From positions 126,501 through 190,500 of the forward strand of contig QRFJ01000061.1 of the NCBI GenBank assembly GCA_006176705.1: a stretch of 64,000 bases of DNA. Direction: 5' to 3'. A program made the translations under genes and the position numbers. Within the stretch, counting starts at the first letter, position 1, and every line of letters starts with the position of its first letter. Source of the stretch: Cocos nucifera. Taxonomy: Eukaryota > Streptophyta > Magnoliopsida > Arecales > Arecaceae. A model generated the notes under the pieces. It searched no databases. It was not told the origin of the DNA and worked only from the letters and a program-made list of their open reading frames with translations. Positions 20,101 through 31,885 of this stretch are shown one piece after another.

Positions 20101-21400
20101 AAATTTCTATCACAAATAGTTCAACCAAAATTTTAAATTAAAAAAGAAAATATTAATTATTTTAAAAATAAAAAAAGTAAAAATATGCCATGCATGGCCA
20201 ATGCGATGGGGTTGAGGGGTGCGAGCGCATCGACTGTTAGCTAGCACACAAGCAAATTAATATTTTTTAATTTTTAAAAAATTAATATTATTTTAAAAAA
20301 ATTATTTTTTTAAATATTATATAATTTTAAAATTTAAAGTTCATCTTCATCGTTCATTATTTAAGTAATTATCATACAAGTATCATCACAAAATATCGTC
20401 TCGATTTAGTAGCTCTAGCTTACAGATTGATAAAATTTAATTTCAACAGTCACGAACGATTATTTGATGATTTGATAGATAGAAACCATCGATAGATCTA
20501 ACAACTTGTAATAATGATCTCTATGATATTTATAGTATACTATCAAAATTTTACTTCAATTGAATATAATTATCATATAATATAATTTTTTAGATAAATG
20601 ATCTTTATCATTATTTAATCATCTATACGGTGGTAATTGTAAAACCTAAACTCTCCATATATGAATCATCCATATTAAGTATATTTTATAAAAGCGTAAG
20701 TATAATTGCTTAAGGACTTTAAGAATGTGTATCAAGAGACATGTAGTTTTAGATAGTTTATATACACATGGTTTGCTTTTTATGATCATTACCATAGAAA
20801 TAATCAAACTATTAGCAAAGATCATTTATCTAAAAAAATTATCTTATAATCACACACCAATTGACATTTTAATCACTCATTTTTTATTTAACGATCCAAA
20901 TCATTTCATGCTAAATTGACTATGATAATTATATCCGATTGAAATATAATTTTGATAGCATGCTATAAATATCATAGAGATCATTGTTATAAATTTTTGG
21001 ATCGATCGATGATTTCTATCTATTAGATCATCATGCAATCGTTCGTGACCGTCAAAATCAAATTTGATCGATCTACATAGCTAGAGCTACCAGATTGAGA
21101 TGATATTTTGTGACGATGCTTGCATGATAATTACTTAAATAATGAATGATGAAGATGAGCTTTAAATTTTAAAATTATGTAATATTTAAAAAAATATTTT
21201 TTTTTAAAAATACTAATTCTTAAAAAATTTAAAAAATATATTAATTTGCTTACAGCCTAGCTATCAGTGGATGCGCTCACACCCCTTAACCCTATTGCAT
21301 CAACAATGCACGACATATTTTTATTCTTTTTTATTTTTAAAATAGTCTATATTTTTTATTTTTTAATTTAAAATTTTGGTTGAAGTATTTGTGATGGATT
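20100..21400. repeat. Giant imperfect palindrome inside CACTA left end
   Basis: The left arm (about 20100-20640) and right arm (about 20800-21400) are inverted copies. For example, AAAGTTCATCTTCATCGTTC near 20336 answers GATGATGAAGATGAGCTTT near 21150, and GGGGTTGAGGGGTGCGAGCG near 20209 answers a CGCTCACACCCCTTAACCC block near 21267. With the flanking subterminal repeats the whole 19150-21725 segment could fold into one hairpin of more than 2 kb. The core of the same palindrome is found again at 48199-48281 plus 56373-56940. Confidence 0.8.
20725..20919 (+). other. Loop region of the palindrome
   Basis: An open frame of 64 codons spans the centre of the hairpin. It has no recognisable domain and arises from AT-rich inverted sequence, so I do not treat it as a gene. 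Confidence 0.4.
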
Positions 21401-21725
21401 ATTAGCGATAAAAATTTTTCATTGCAAATGATCATTATTTGCGATGGAAAAAAAATTGCATCATAAATAACTGATTATTTATGATGGAAAGATTTCATCA
21501 TAAATAATCTATCTTTTTATTTTTTCAAAAAAAAATTTAATCAATTATTTATAATAAAAATTTTATTTTTATCATAAATAATTTTATCAAATATTTTAAT
21601 ATTTTTTGAAGAGGAAAAATATTTAGAAAAATAATTGATGAAAATTATTAGTGATGAAAATGATTTTTCATCACTAATAATCATTTTAGCGACGATAATT
21701 GCATTGCTAAAAGTCCATCAATAAA

Positions 21726-22560
21726 ATCCTTTAAATATCCCCCCACCCTACAAAATCTACTCTCTCACGGCCTGATTGAAAACCTCTCCTCTCTCTCCCC
21801 CTCATTCTCTCTCTTCCCCTCCTCCTGGGCTTCCATCGGTCGGCGACCATGTCTCCCACTATCGCTGCTATTGCCGCCACCGTTGTCACCGCTATTGCCA
21901 ATGCCATTGCCATTATCACTGGCTTGAACTAAAGGTAACTTCCCAACCAATCGGTTAGATTTTTTTTTAATTTATTCTTTCGATCGTTTGGGGGGCCACG
22001 TGTGTTGCCATGCAGTGGTTGATAGTGGGCGATGGGGCGTGAAGGGTGGGTGTCGGCTACAGGCCATGCATGGTAGTTGATGGGCCTGATGGAGGCCACT
22101 GATGATGGGAGGCAAAGAGCCGGTGCTGCAGGGGGTGGGGGCCACGAAGGGTGGGGTGCCAAGGAGCAGTGGTGACTGGATGGGTGGGTGTGAGGCGAAG
22201 GGGCACTGCATGCAAGGGGTGGGAGGCTATGAGGGGTAAGGAGCGGAGGGCCGCCATAGGAGGTGGGGTCCATAAGGGGTGGGGCATGGAGGGGCAGTGG
22301 TGATGGGTCGGATGGGGGGCTGCAAGTGGTGGACGGTGGAGGGGCATCACAGGGGGTGGAGGACTGCAATGGGTGGGTAAAGGAGGGGCATAGTAGAGGG
22401 TGGGGGGCCACGATAGGTGGAGGACGGAGGGGGGTGGGGCATGGAGGGGCGACAATGATGGCTTGGGTGGGGACCCATGGGTGGTCGGTGGCGGAGGGAC
22501 ATCACAGGAGGTGGGGGCCTCGACGGGTGGGGGGCGGAGGGCTCATAAGGGATTGGATTA
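21726..22560. other. GC-rich, purine/pyrimidine-skewed segment of CACTA
   Basis: After CT-rich sequence (21760-21830) come about 550 bp rich in GGGTGGGG, GGCATGGAGGGGC and GGAGGGGCAT words on the plus strand. These are loose minisatellite-like repeats, very unlike the AT-rich surroundings. Proline-rich minus-strand frames (22455-21929) are products of the composition. It may be the 5' untranslated/promoter region of the transposase gene, as GC-rich leaders are common in CACTA elements; this is inference. Confidence 0.5.
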
Positions 22561-22574
22561 GTTCTTAATTATTT

Positions 22575-22945
22575 TTAAAATTTTAATAAATAATAAAAAT
22601 AAAATAATAATAATAGTAATAATAATAGTAAAAATGATAATAATAATAATAATAGTAGTAGTACTAATAATAATAATAGTAATAGTAGTAATAATAATAG
22701 TAAAAATAATAATAATATTATTATTAATGATAATAATAAGAATAATAATAATAATATAAGTAAGAATAAAAGTATTAATAATAATAGTAACAGTAGTAAT
22801 AGTAGAAGTAGTGGTAATAATAATAATAGTAATAATAATAATAACAATAGTAAAAGTAGTAGTAGTAATAATAATAGTAATAGCAATAATAATAAGAGTA
22901 AAAGCAGTAATAATAATAATAATAGTAATAATAATAATTTAATTA
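22575..22945. repeat. Trinucleotide microsatellite (AAT/AGT)n
   Basis: About 370 bp of interrupted AAT, AGT and ATA triplets. The minus strand reads as a poly-leucine open frame, which is a composition artefact. No gene. Confidence 0.95.
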
Positions 22946-23600
22946 ATAAATAAATTTTAAGAAAAAATGATAAAATATTTAAAAATAAGATATTTTTTAT
23001 AATTAAAATAGTTAGCTTTTTAAATATATTTTTATGTATTCACTTGTTATAGTCTAATCTTTTTATTTGTTTAGTCCCTGTATTTCATTATGATTATAAT
23101 TTAATATTTTAATTTGCATTAATCGAAGGTTTTAATTTTTAATGCATATGAACTATCTAGTCTGAAATCTGGATTGAGTTTCAATCAAGGATATGAGTCG
23201 GGTTTCTATCCAAGATTTGGATCATGATCTGGGTCAAAACTCGATTTGGGATCCTATCCAAGATCTAGTCTAGGATTCGATTTGGGATTCGGATCATGAT
23301 CCAGGTTGGATCTCGATCAGGATCCAGGTCATGTTCTAGATCAGATCTCAGTCAGGATTTCGATCGAGATCCAATCCAGAATTTGATTTGGGATCTAGTC
23401 CGGGATCTTGTCTGGTAATGATTTAATGCATGCATTGATGTAACCTTAGACTTCTATTCAAGAGTTGGTCCCAAAATCTCCAAAATGGACTTTATGAACG
23501 GCTCTTGGATACCCCAATTTGGGTAGTTAAAAAATATAATAATATTTTATTATTGTCATGGTGTTCTATGTTCTATTATGAAAAATTCTATCATAGTTAT
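22946..23600. other. Non-coding CACTA segment with degenerate GGATC-type repeats
   Basis: AT-rich to 23140. From 23150 to 23420 there are about a dozen degenerate copies of a 17-22 bp word such as GATCTGGGTCAGGATT, GATCCAGGTC and TTTGGGATC. No coding similarity seen. Confidence 0.6.
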
Positions 23601-23827
23601 CTCGTTTGTTCTCCAGGTATATATTAGATATGGTTAAAATATGATCCATCTATATCGTATACTTGGAGAACTATAGAAAGATGTTGTCGGATTTTTTTTG
23701 GATATAGAATAAAGAACAAAGCTATGGTAATAATAAAATTGATACATTTTTGAAAGAATTGGACCACCCCTATTAGGAAGGAGTTGGTGGAGTTAAGATT
23801 CATGAATGCATTATTCTTTGTTATTAG

Positions 23828-26800
23828 ATGGATATCGACAAAAGTTGGATGAACGTTAGGGATATTTTCTTGCCTAAATATCAAAAAGATGTTCGAGATT
23901 TTATTGAATTTGCATAGTATAAGGTTGATAGTGCCAGTTGGATAAAGTATCAATGTAAAAGATATGTCAATATGATATATCATCATATATTACTTATTGA
24001 GGAGCATCTGCTACGTTTTAGTATGGACAAGAAGTATACTCACTGGATATGGCATGGAGAGGTTGATCTGAATGAAGTTGTGTACAATGATGATCATATC
24101 GAAGATGATATTGATGCTGTTGAATCTATCGAACATGATGGTATAGGTTCACTATTGGATGATTTACATCAGGATGTTAGCTTAAATGTACCAATGAGTG
24201 CTAGTGCATCTCAAGGCAGTTATGATCATGAATATAATATTAATGAGGTAAAATAGACTTTTGAAATAGTTTGCAAAGCTTGTTCGAGATGCACGAGAGC
24301 CACTTTACCTAAATTGTGTGAAGTTCTTCAAGTTAGAGTTTTTGATCAAATTGCTTCATATTAAAATGGTGAACCAATGGAGTTAGAAATATTTTGATCA
24401 AAATTTAGCATTGATTAAAGCAGCTCTTCCTGATGGGTCGACACTTTTGAAATCATATACTAAAGTAAAAACATATATGCGGGAATTGGGACTTAGCCAT
24501 ATTCCTATATATGCCTATAAAAATGATTGTATACTATTTTACAAGGAGAATGAACAAGCGAATGAATATCCACAATATGGTGAGCCTAGGTACAAAACCA
24601 ATAATAAGAAAGAAAAGAAGATACCTCATAAGGTTTTAAGGTATTTTTCATTGATTCCAAGACTTCAAAGGTTGTATATGTCCACAAAGATAGCTGAAGA
24701 AATGAGATGGCATCATGAATAGTAGATTTTGGAGGAGAACATACTTAGCCATCCAACTAACTCTTTAGTATGGAAATACTTTGATGCAAAGCATCCACTA
24801 TTTGCGAGTGACTCGTGTAATATCCGGCTTGGTCTAGCGACAGATGGATTTAATCTTTTTGGTAATTTGAGTACTTCCTACTGCATGTGGCCTATGATAC
24901 TAGTTGTATATAATGTGTCATCTTGGAACTGCATGAAAGAGCCATTTATTTTTAAGTCACTATTGATTCCGGATCCAAGAGCACCAAGTAATGAAATTGA
25001 TGTATATCTACGATCCTTAATCGATGATCTAAAAGTGCTATGGGAAAATAGAGTACAGACATATGATTCTATCAATCGAAGAAATTTTAAGTTGCATGCA
25101 TCGATTTTATGAACCATAAATAATTTTTCTGTATATGAAAACTTATCTAGGTGGAGTACCAAGATATCTGGCATGTTCAATATGCAACAAGGATACATCC
25201 TCCTTACATTTAAAGTATGGAAGAAAAATCTGCTTCATGGATTATTGATGATTTCTATCTGCTAATCACTCTTGGAGGACTCGTTATAACCAATACTTTG
25301 ATGGTAAGTCTGACCAACATCCGCCACCTAAGGAGTTAAATGGAGTAAAAGTTTTAGAACAACTTGAAGCTATTGGAAATATGAAATTAGAAAAACATCG
25401 AGTACTCGCAAGTGGAAGCATACTGAAGCTAAGCTGAATTGGACGAAGTGAAGCCTATTTTTCGAACTACTATACTGGAAGTAGCTACTACTTCGCATAA
25501 CTTGGATGTGATGCAAATTGAGAAGAATATTTATGATAATGTCACTGGTACAGTATTGAACATCATAAAAAAAATAAAAGATAATTCAAAAGCTCACCTC
25601 AATTTGCAAGAAATGAGAATCTAGCTGGAGCTGCATTTAGTTCATCGAGGTGATAATTTTTTTATGCCACCTACATGCTATTCAGTTTTTGGTGAGGAGA
25701 AGAAAAGTTTTCATGGATGGTTCAAAACTGTAAAGTTTTTTTATGCTTATGCTTCAAATGTATCATGATGTGTTGGCAACAATGACGATAATATCTCTAA
25801 CATAAAAAGTCATGCCTCCCATGTGATGATGCATTGCTTGCTTCTTATGGTGATGTATGGCAATTTGAGTGGTGATGTTCAAACTGCATTGATTAAGTTG
25901 GAAGTATTTTTTTGAGAACTATGTTGCAGAAAGTTGAAGATTAACTTAATCGAGAAGTTTAAGAAAGATATTATGCTCATTTTTTATAAGTTAGAAAAAA
26001 AAAATTTCACCATTATTTTTTGATGTTATGGTACACTTGACTATTCATCTTCCAAAAGAAGCTCTTCTAGCTGGTTCGGTACATTACAATGGATGTATCC
26101 TATTGAAAGATAAAGAAATCATAATCTCTTTGACATATCAGTTGTAAGATGTAAATGTATTAGAACTCTTTAAATTATTTTATATTTGTAGATCCTTGTG
26201 TATCCTAAAAAGGTATATCCATAATAAGGCACAGCCTGAAGGATCCATAACGAAAGCATACATAGCTACTGAGTGTCTCACATTTTGCTCGATGTATCTT
26301 GACGATATCGAAATAAGATTCAATTGTGTAGATCATAATACTAATCGTGAATAGGATGATGATGAATCGACACTATCCATATTCAAATAAATGGTTCGAC
26401 CCATGGGTGAAAGAAGATATGAGTTTATGGACATGAATAAGCTATCCAAAGCATACTTCTATATTCTAAATAATTATAAAGAAATTAAAGATTTAATTAA
26501 GTATTATCTTAGCATAATTTTAGTATTCTAACTAATTTTTTCATATCGATATAAAATTAAAAATGATGACTTGTTGCAGTGAGCATAAGAATATACTATC
26601 CAGAGATAATAATACAAATGTTGATGATTGACATAGGACAGAATTTGCAAAATAGTTTGGGGACCATGTAAGTTTTAGTAGTATTATATTATATTTTTAT
26701 AATTATACAATTATTTACTTATAACAACATAATTTTTTTGCTATATTGTAGATGAAATCTAAGTATTTCAATAAAGAAGAAGGTGCAATCAATGAGTTAT

Positions 26801-27104
26801 ACAATTTAGCATGTGGTCCCAATTGAAGAGTTAACTACTACACATCCTATATCGTTAGAGGAATGAGATTTCATATAAGAGAGCTTGAGATGTAAAGATG
26901 GATTCAAAATAGTGAGATTGCTACGATAGGATATGAAAGAGAAGAGGAGATTGAATATCTTAGTGTATTGATAGATATCATAGAATTAAAGTATGGGCTA
27001 AAAAATTTGGTATTCCTATTTCAATGTGAATGATGGGATATTAGCAATAAGAAGATCGGTATTTATATCAATCCATACTTTACCAATGTAAATTTTGAAC
27101 GAAC
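23828..27104 (+). pseudogene. CACTA TNP2-type transposase, part 1
   Basis: The main CACTA transposase in exons and broken frames. ATG 23828 opens the Transpos_assoc domain: MDIDKSWMNVRD, a TAG at about residue 30, then QCKRYVN and HWIWHGEV. The Transposase_21 core follows at 24411-25112 (KAALPDGSTLLKSY, then SCNIRLGLATDGFNLFGN, MWPMILVVYN, LLIPDPRAPSNEIDVYLRSL), with adjacent TAG codons at 24720-24725. A DUF4218-like region (about 25690-26400, with LQWMYPIER and KAQPEGSI) and the start of a DUF4216-like region (RGMRFHIREL, LIDIIELKYG) follow, with apparent introns near 26520-26580 and 26670-26750. Copia-2 interrupts it after NVNFER. Stops show it is inactive. Confidence 0.88.
27100..27104. 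repeat. Target site duplication CGAAC, left (Copia-2)
   Basis: CGAAC precedes the Copia-2 5' LTR and recurs at 33212-33216. Keeping a single copy restores the transposase frame across the site. Confidence 0.85.
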
Positions 27105-29792
27105 TATTGGGAATATATTCCAAAGCCAATCGTCAGTCTATTGACAGTTGGACTATACATTTATAATTACATATGAATTATAAATTAATAAAAGTTATTT
27201 TGATTCATCATAAATTCTATTATCTTCTAATGAACTCCTATGTTATGATGAAGTCCTTAGGACTATCTAGATTCAACAAAGGATGATTTGTTGTTTAGTC
27301 CTTAAATTACTTACAATCAAAAGATACGTTGTTACTTAGGACGACAATATTTATTAAGTATAGATCATTATGTCCCATATAGATTGGTTGTCCTCATAAC
27401 TAAGGAGTATTGAGACAATGGTATAGCATGCAAGTGAGATGTATGGATATATCTGCACTGAATGTGACCAACTTTGGAGCTTTTCTCCTATCAAGATCAG
27501 CTCCAATGGAATATGGGTATAAGTGTCCCTCCGATCTGAGATCACTATGGTGACTTTCAAGCAACTCACTATGCTTTGATGCTGGACTACATGAATTTTT
27601 AATTCAGTGATGGAAGATTTCTGAGTACAGTTAAGTACTTAAGAAGTCGATGCGTGTATCAAAATGGAATTGATCACTCTTGGATTTAGGAGTTGTGTTA
27701 AATAGTATTTCAATTTAGCAAAGCCTTGGCTAGGGTAATCATTGTGAGGGGTCATAGGACTAATTGCTTTAAGACATGACATGGATGTATTTTTTAGGGT
27801 TGACAGTCTAATCCTGAGTCATCTATTGCACCAAAGGTCAAAAGAATGAATTATATGAAAACCATATTCACGTAGATTCTGAATGTTGCAATTGTAACTA
27901 TTCGATCTATCTGGATGTCAGGTACCATTGCTAGACGGTTACTTTGATTAGTATAGAAATTAGTTTCTATACTACCGACTTAGATTTGGACCTATGGAGT
28001 CACACACACTAGAGGTTCCTATCTGATCTGATGGCTGATGAAGAGTCTCACTCAAATAGGACTTTATGGTTAAGAGTCCCACTGGACTGGGACTCTTCGA
28101 TCGGGAGTCCTACTAGGTTGGGACACTGAGTCTCAATGTCTGAAAGTCTATGGTCAAGAGTCCTACTAGACTGGGACTCTTCGACCAAGAGACCACTGCT
28201 CTGAGACTTTGAGTCTTACATGCCTAAACCTCTATGATTGGGACTCTGCAATCACGAGATCCACTTATTTCGGACACTAGGATCAAGAGTCCCACTAGTT
28301 TGGGACTCTTCGATCAAGAGCTTCATTTTGATGGAACTCTGTTGTTTGGACACCCACTGGATTTAAACTCTAAATTTATAAGAGATTTAATTAGTAATTT
28401 GATCGCTAATTAACTCAATTTGACTGAGTTATGTTTTTTTTTGGTTCAAGTCCAATTGAATTGGGTTCAGTTGGGTTTGACCCAATTAGGTCATGAGTTG
28501 ACCTAATCGCTGAGGAGGTTTGATCTTTGATTTGATCAAGAGATGGACTTGATCAATTCTTAATTTAATTAGAATTTAATTAAGCCTAATTAAGTCTAAT
28601 TATGTTGGGTTTAATCTGATCTAATTGAGCATAGCCAAATCTATTTGGGTTAGTTCAATTGGATGAGGTTTGAATTTAAGACTAGTTTGACTAGTCTTCC
28701 CTTCTTGCGCCCACATTTTCTACGAGAAAAGAGTTCTTGTATGTTTTCCCACACATAAAAGAGTCACACGCCCTCCTTCTCTATGCCCCTTATGGATAAG
28801 GTTTGGTTGTTATTGGTTTTAGTTTGAATGAGATTCAAACTTAGATAAGAAACCAACTCTACCTTATCCATGCGCCATCTCTCTTTTATGCACCTATTTT
28901 AATCTCAACGAGAATGAGATTCTCGTAAGAGAATTCATGCACAAAGAGGGCATGCTTCTAGCTTTCTCATGCCCTAGGTGGATAAGAGGGGGTTGGTTAC
29001 CATTTGAATTTAAAATGAGTTTGAATTCAAATGGACAACCAACCATTCTTATCCTCTCTACGTGTATATGACACTATTTTGGCGAAAAATAAAAAGAAGA
29101 GATTTTTGGATGTGTAACATCGATCTAAAAAAAAAGGAGAGGACTTTCGTGAGCCTCTATGTGCATGAGAAAAATATTAAAAAATCCAAGAGAAAGAAAA
29201 ATAAAGAGAAGGGTGCAGGGTTTTCTGAGAGTATACCCTAGGGTTTCTAGCTTAGGATTCAGGAAGCAGTTGCATGAGCTACGAGAGTCATAAGCCCATG
29301 AAACTTTAGAAAGAACTTCCTCTACCTTTCTACTATGTCTACCAGCAACCCAGAGTGTCCGTGAAGCCTGTAGATGAAGATCGAAGTCATTCAATCAAAA
29401 TAGCCTCTGAAGGGTACTGGTGTCGAGCTAGCACTCGCAGGGAGCCAATCAAAATCAGAAGCCTCATATGGACGATCCATAGAGGCCAAACATCTGTATG
29501 GCTGCATCGTGACCAGTGGACCTCCTCGATGATGATCAGATCATAGCGATCGATATTCATGCAAGATATTATGTTCTGAACATGTAGATGTAGTAAATAG
29601 TTTGTTGCATAGTTTTCCTTTTCAAATCTATATGAATTCATGCATATTATGTTTAGATCCTTAGTGTAGGATTTAATATTTTGATATGATCAATAGATAA
29701 TTAATTAGATTAATTACCTCTTTTACTGCATGTTTGCTATTTTTAAAAATTTTTTAAAAGTAGCACTGTAAACCCTGCACTATTTTCCTTCA
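27105..29792 (+). repeat. Copia-2 5' LTR
   Basis: Starts TATTGGGAATATATTCC (TG decayed to TA) and ends TTTTCCTTCA before the PBS; 2688 bp. Its second half (from about 28470) is repeated at 31886-33211. Short open frames here (27354-27569, 29125-29394, 29387-29641, all minus; 29355-29546 plus) have no recognisable domain and are not genes. Confidence 0.85.
28060..28340. repeat. Palindromic AAGAGTCCCA/TGGGACTCTT repeats in Copia-2 LTR
   Basis: Three or more copies of an inverted-repeat unit, AAGAGTCCCA, a six-base CTAGTT-like spacer, then TGGGACTCTT, at about 28071, 28147 and 28273, with decayed copies between. Each unit could form a short hairpin or be a dimeric protein site. The segment is in U3 and falls in the part absent from the 3' LTR. 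Confidence 0.75.
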
Positions 29793-29794
29793 AA

Positions 29795-29810
29795 TGGTAT
29801 TAGAGCTAGG
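29795..29810 (+). other. Copia-2 primer-binding site
   Basis: TGGTATTAGAGCTAGG follows the LTR two bases after its CA. It matches the initiator-Met PBS consensus TGGTATCAGAGC with one transition. Confidence 0.8.
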
Positions 29811-31537
29811 GTTCGCTAAACATGATATGCTTGCATCTTTAGATTGATAATTTAGATTTAATCTAAATATTAATCTAATAATTTGATTAATTAGATCTAA
29901 AAATTAAAATCAAGATTGCACAAACTGAAGGTTGTCCTGCTGTAGGGTTTATCCCCTAGAGTGAAAAGGTTGTCCTGGTACGTTGCTGATCTAAATCGTT
30001 AATCATAAAATCTTAAATGTAATCTAATATTTTTATGATCTGATTAAATTAGATCTTAATCTAATTTTTGATCATGAATGCATATTTAGATAGGATCTAA
30101 AGTTTGATTCATGATTTAGTATTATATAGTGTACATAGTTTCAGATTAAACCCTACAACTAGTATTATTTATGAATTGAGCCAATTCAATTTTAAAGTGA
30201 GTCAACTCAATTACTGAACAATGCTAAGTTGTAAAGAATCTTTTAAAATTAAAAAAAATATTTTTGAAATATCGAATCCTAACCCTCATCCCATAAACTT
30301 AATTAAAATTGAGTGAAATAATTTAGTATCTAGAATTATGAATTAAGATCCTAAATCATTAATCATAAACTTGTGGGTTATTGGGTTAGATGAATTAGGT
30401 GCATAAATTAGATTAGACCTAAGGTTAGTTAAAGAATGGACAAATTTAGAGTAATTAATTAAATCTAATTAAATATTAATTTAGATTAGATTAAAAACTC
30501 TATAGACTTAATTATAATAGTTGTAGTTGGTCAAGTCCATGCCTTTAACGAGGACCAAATGGATTTGATTCGTGGCTATACGGTCGAACCCTTAATTACT
30601 AGATTGATCAAATTGAAACTAATGAACTGGATGGTATCTAAGATAAGTCTGGCAGTTTGACCAGTGGTTTTTAATTGGGAGCTACTCAAATTGATTTGAT
30701 CTTTGACAAGTTAATGGCATATCCCTTCCACTGATCTTACTTACCTGACCATCCTAATGAATTAGGTTTTGATTAGATCACTTGATGATTTATGCTTACC
30801 CATGTCAATTAGATAAATCAGTCTGACTGATTTAGGTGCTTCTAATGCCAACTTAGATTAGATCCTTTTTAATCTGACTTTATGAAGTCAGTGGAAGGAT
30901 CGAAATTGGCTTGCTGAATTTCTCTCTCTTCTTAAAATATATTAATTAAATTTTCTAAAATTATTAGGTCCTTAAAAATGAAATAGTTATATAGATAACT
31001 AAATCATAGCTTCTCATTAAGTTGAGTGATAATGAGTTCATTAGTATAATAATCATTGGAGGCCCAAAGGCCTGGTGATTATTGACTAATAAAATTATCA
31101 TTCATCAAATGATAATTTGGTTAAGTCTTTCTGATGGTGGTTAGGTTGGCCAACTAAAGTCGAGCTTGATCATTTATTGGTTAGATAAGATCAAATATAG
31201 TCATGTTAATGATTGGACCTAACCGTACTTTTTTAGTGGAGGCCAAAGCCTACCGATTAGATCTTCGGGGCAAAATTAATATTTTTAAAAGTTGTTTAGA
31301 GAAATAATTGATTTTGAATCTATCCATAGATGCTCATAGGTTGACCAACCAAAATTGGGCTCATGTGTAGTTTATGTGGATTCTAGTATCCACTAAGAAA
31401 TTAAAGTAATTTCTTAAATTGGAGGTAAAGGCTATCAATTCATATAAAATAGTAGAAGAATCTTTAGACTAAAATCCAAATTTTTAGGATAACTGATTCA
31501 TATACTAATTAGATTTGATTTTTTTTTTTGTGAAGAA
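29811..31537 (+). other. Copia-2 untranslated leader
   Basis: AT-rich, no gene. Contains the block at 30632-30758 shared with the Copia-1 leader; the rest shows no long similarity to Copia-1 by eye. Confidence 0.65.
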
Positions 31538-31885
31538 ATGGCTACTAACCTATCGCTTCAATCATTGTTAGATAATGATAAATTAATGAGACCCAATTTT
31601 GATAGCTGGTATCGTAAGTTGAAAATTATTCTAGAGCATGAGCGGATCCTTTATATAGTAATGGATCCAGCACCTGAGGAGCTAGCTTCGGATGCTAGAG
31701 GAGCGGTACAAGATACTTACCAAAAGTGGCTCAACGACTGCACCACCGTTTGGTGCATAATGCTAGTGGCAATGAATGATGAGTTCAGCTGTAGGTTTGA
31801 AATGCCTAGCCACAAGAGATGCTTTAAATATTGAATGACTCCTTTGGCATGCCCGACGATGTTGAAATGCACAAAAGATGGGCTT
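31538..31885 (+). pseudogene. gag: Copia-2 gag, truncated
   Basis: ATG 31538 starts MATNLSLQSLLDNDKL, followed by RPNFDSWYRKLKIILEHERI and a DPAPEELA block: a plant copia capsid N-terminus (about 100 residues). It goes out of frame in the last codons (LNDSFGMPDDVEMHK in another frame) and is cut at about 31880 by fusion to LTR sequence. No nucleocapsid or pol remains. Confidence 0.82.

Noticed and set aside
20100..21400. MicroRNA gene from the large hairpin
   Set aside because: Arms are hundreds of bases long and belong to a repeated fold-back family; better described as an inverted-repeat small-RNA source than a miRNA locus.
21929..22455. Proline/histidine-rich minus-strand open frames resembling an extensin-like protein
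   Set aside because: Three overlapping frames all look the same, as expected from a GGGTGGGG-rich composition; no signal peptide or repeat motif of extensins.
22575..22886. Poly-leucine open frame on the minus strand
   Set aside because: It is a direct translation of an AAT/AGT microsatellite and has no gene context.
29125..29394. Minus-strand frame repeated at 32543-32812 as a conserved gene pair
   Set aside because: They are the two LTR copies of Copia-2; duplication is explained by LTR structure.
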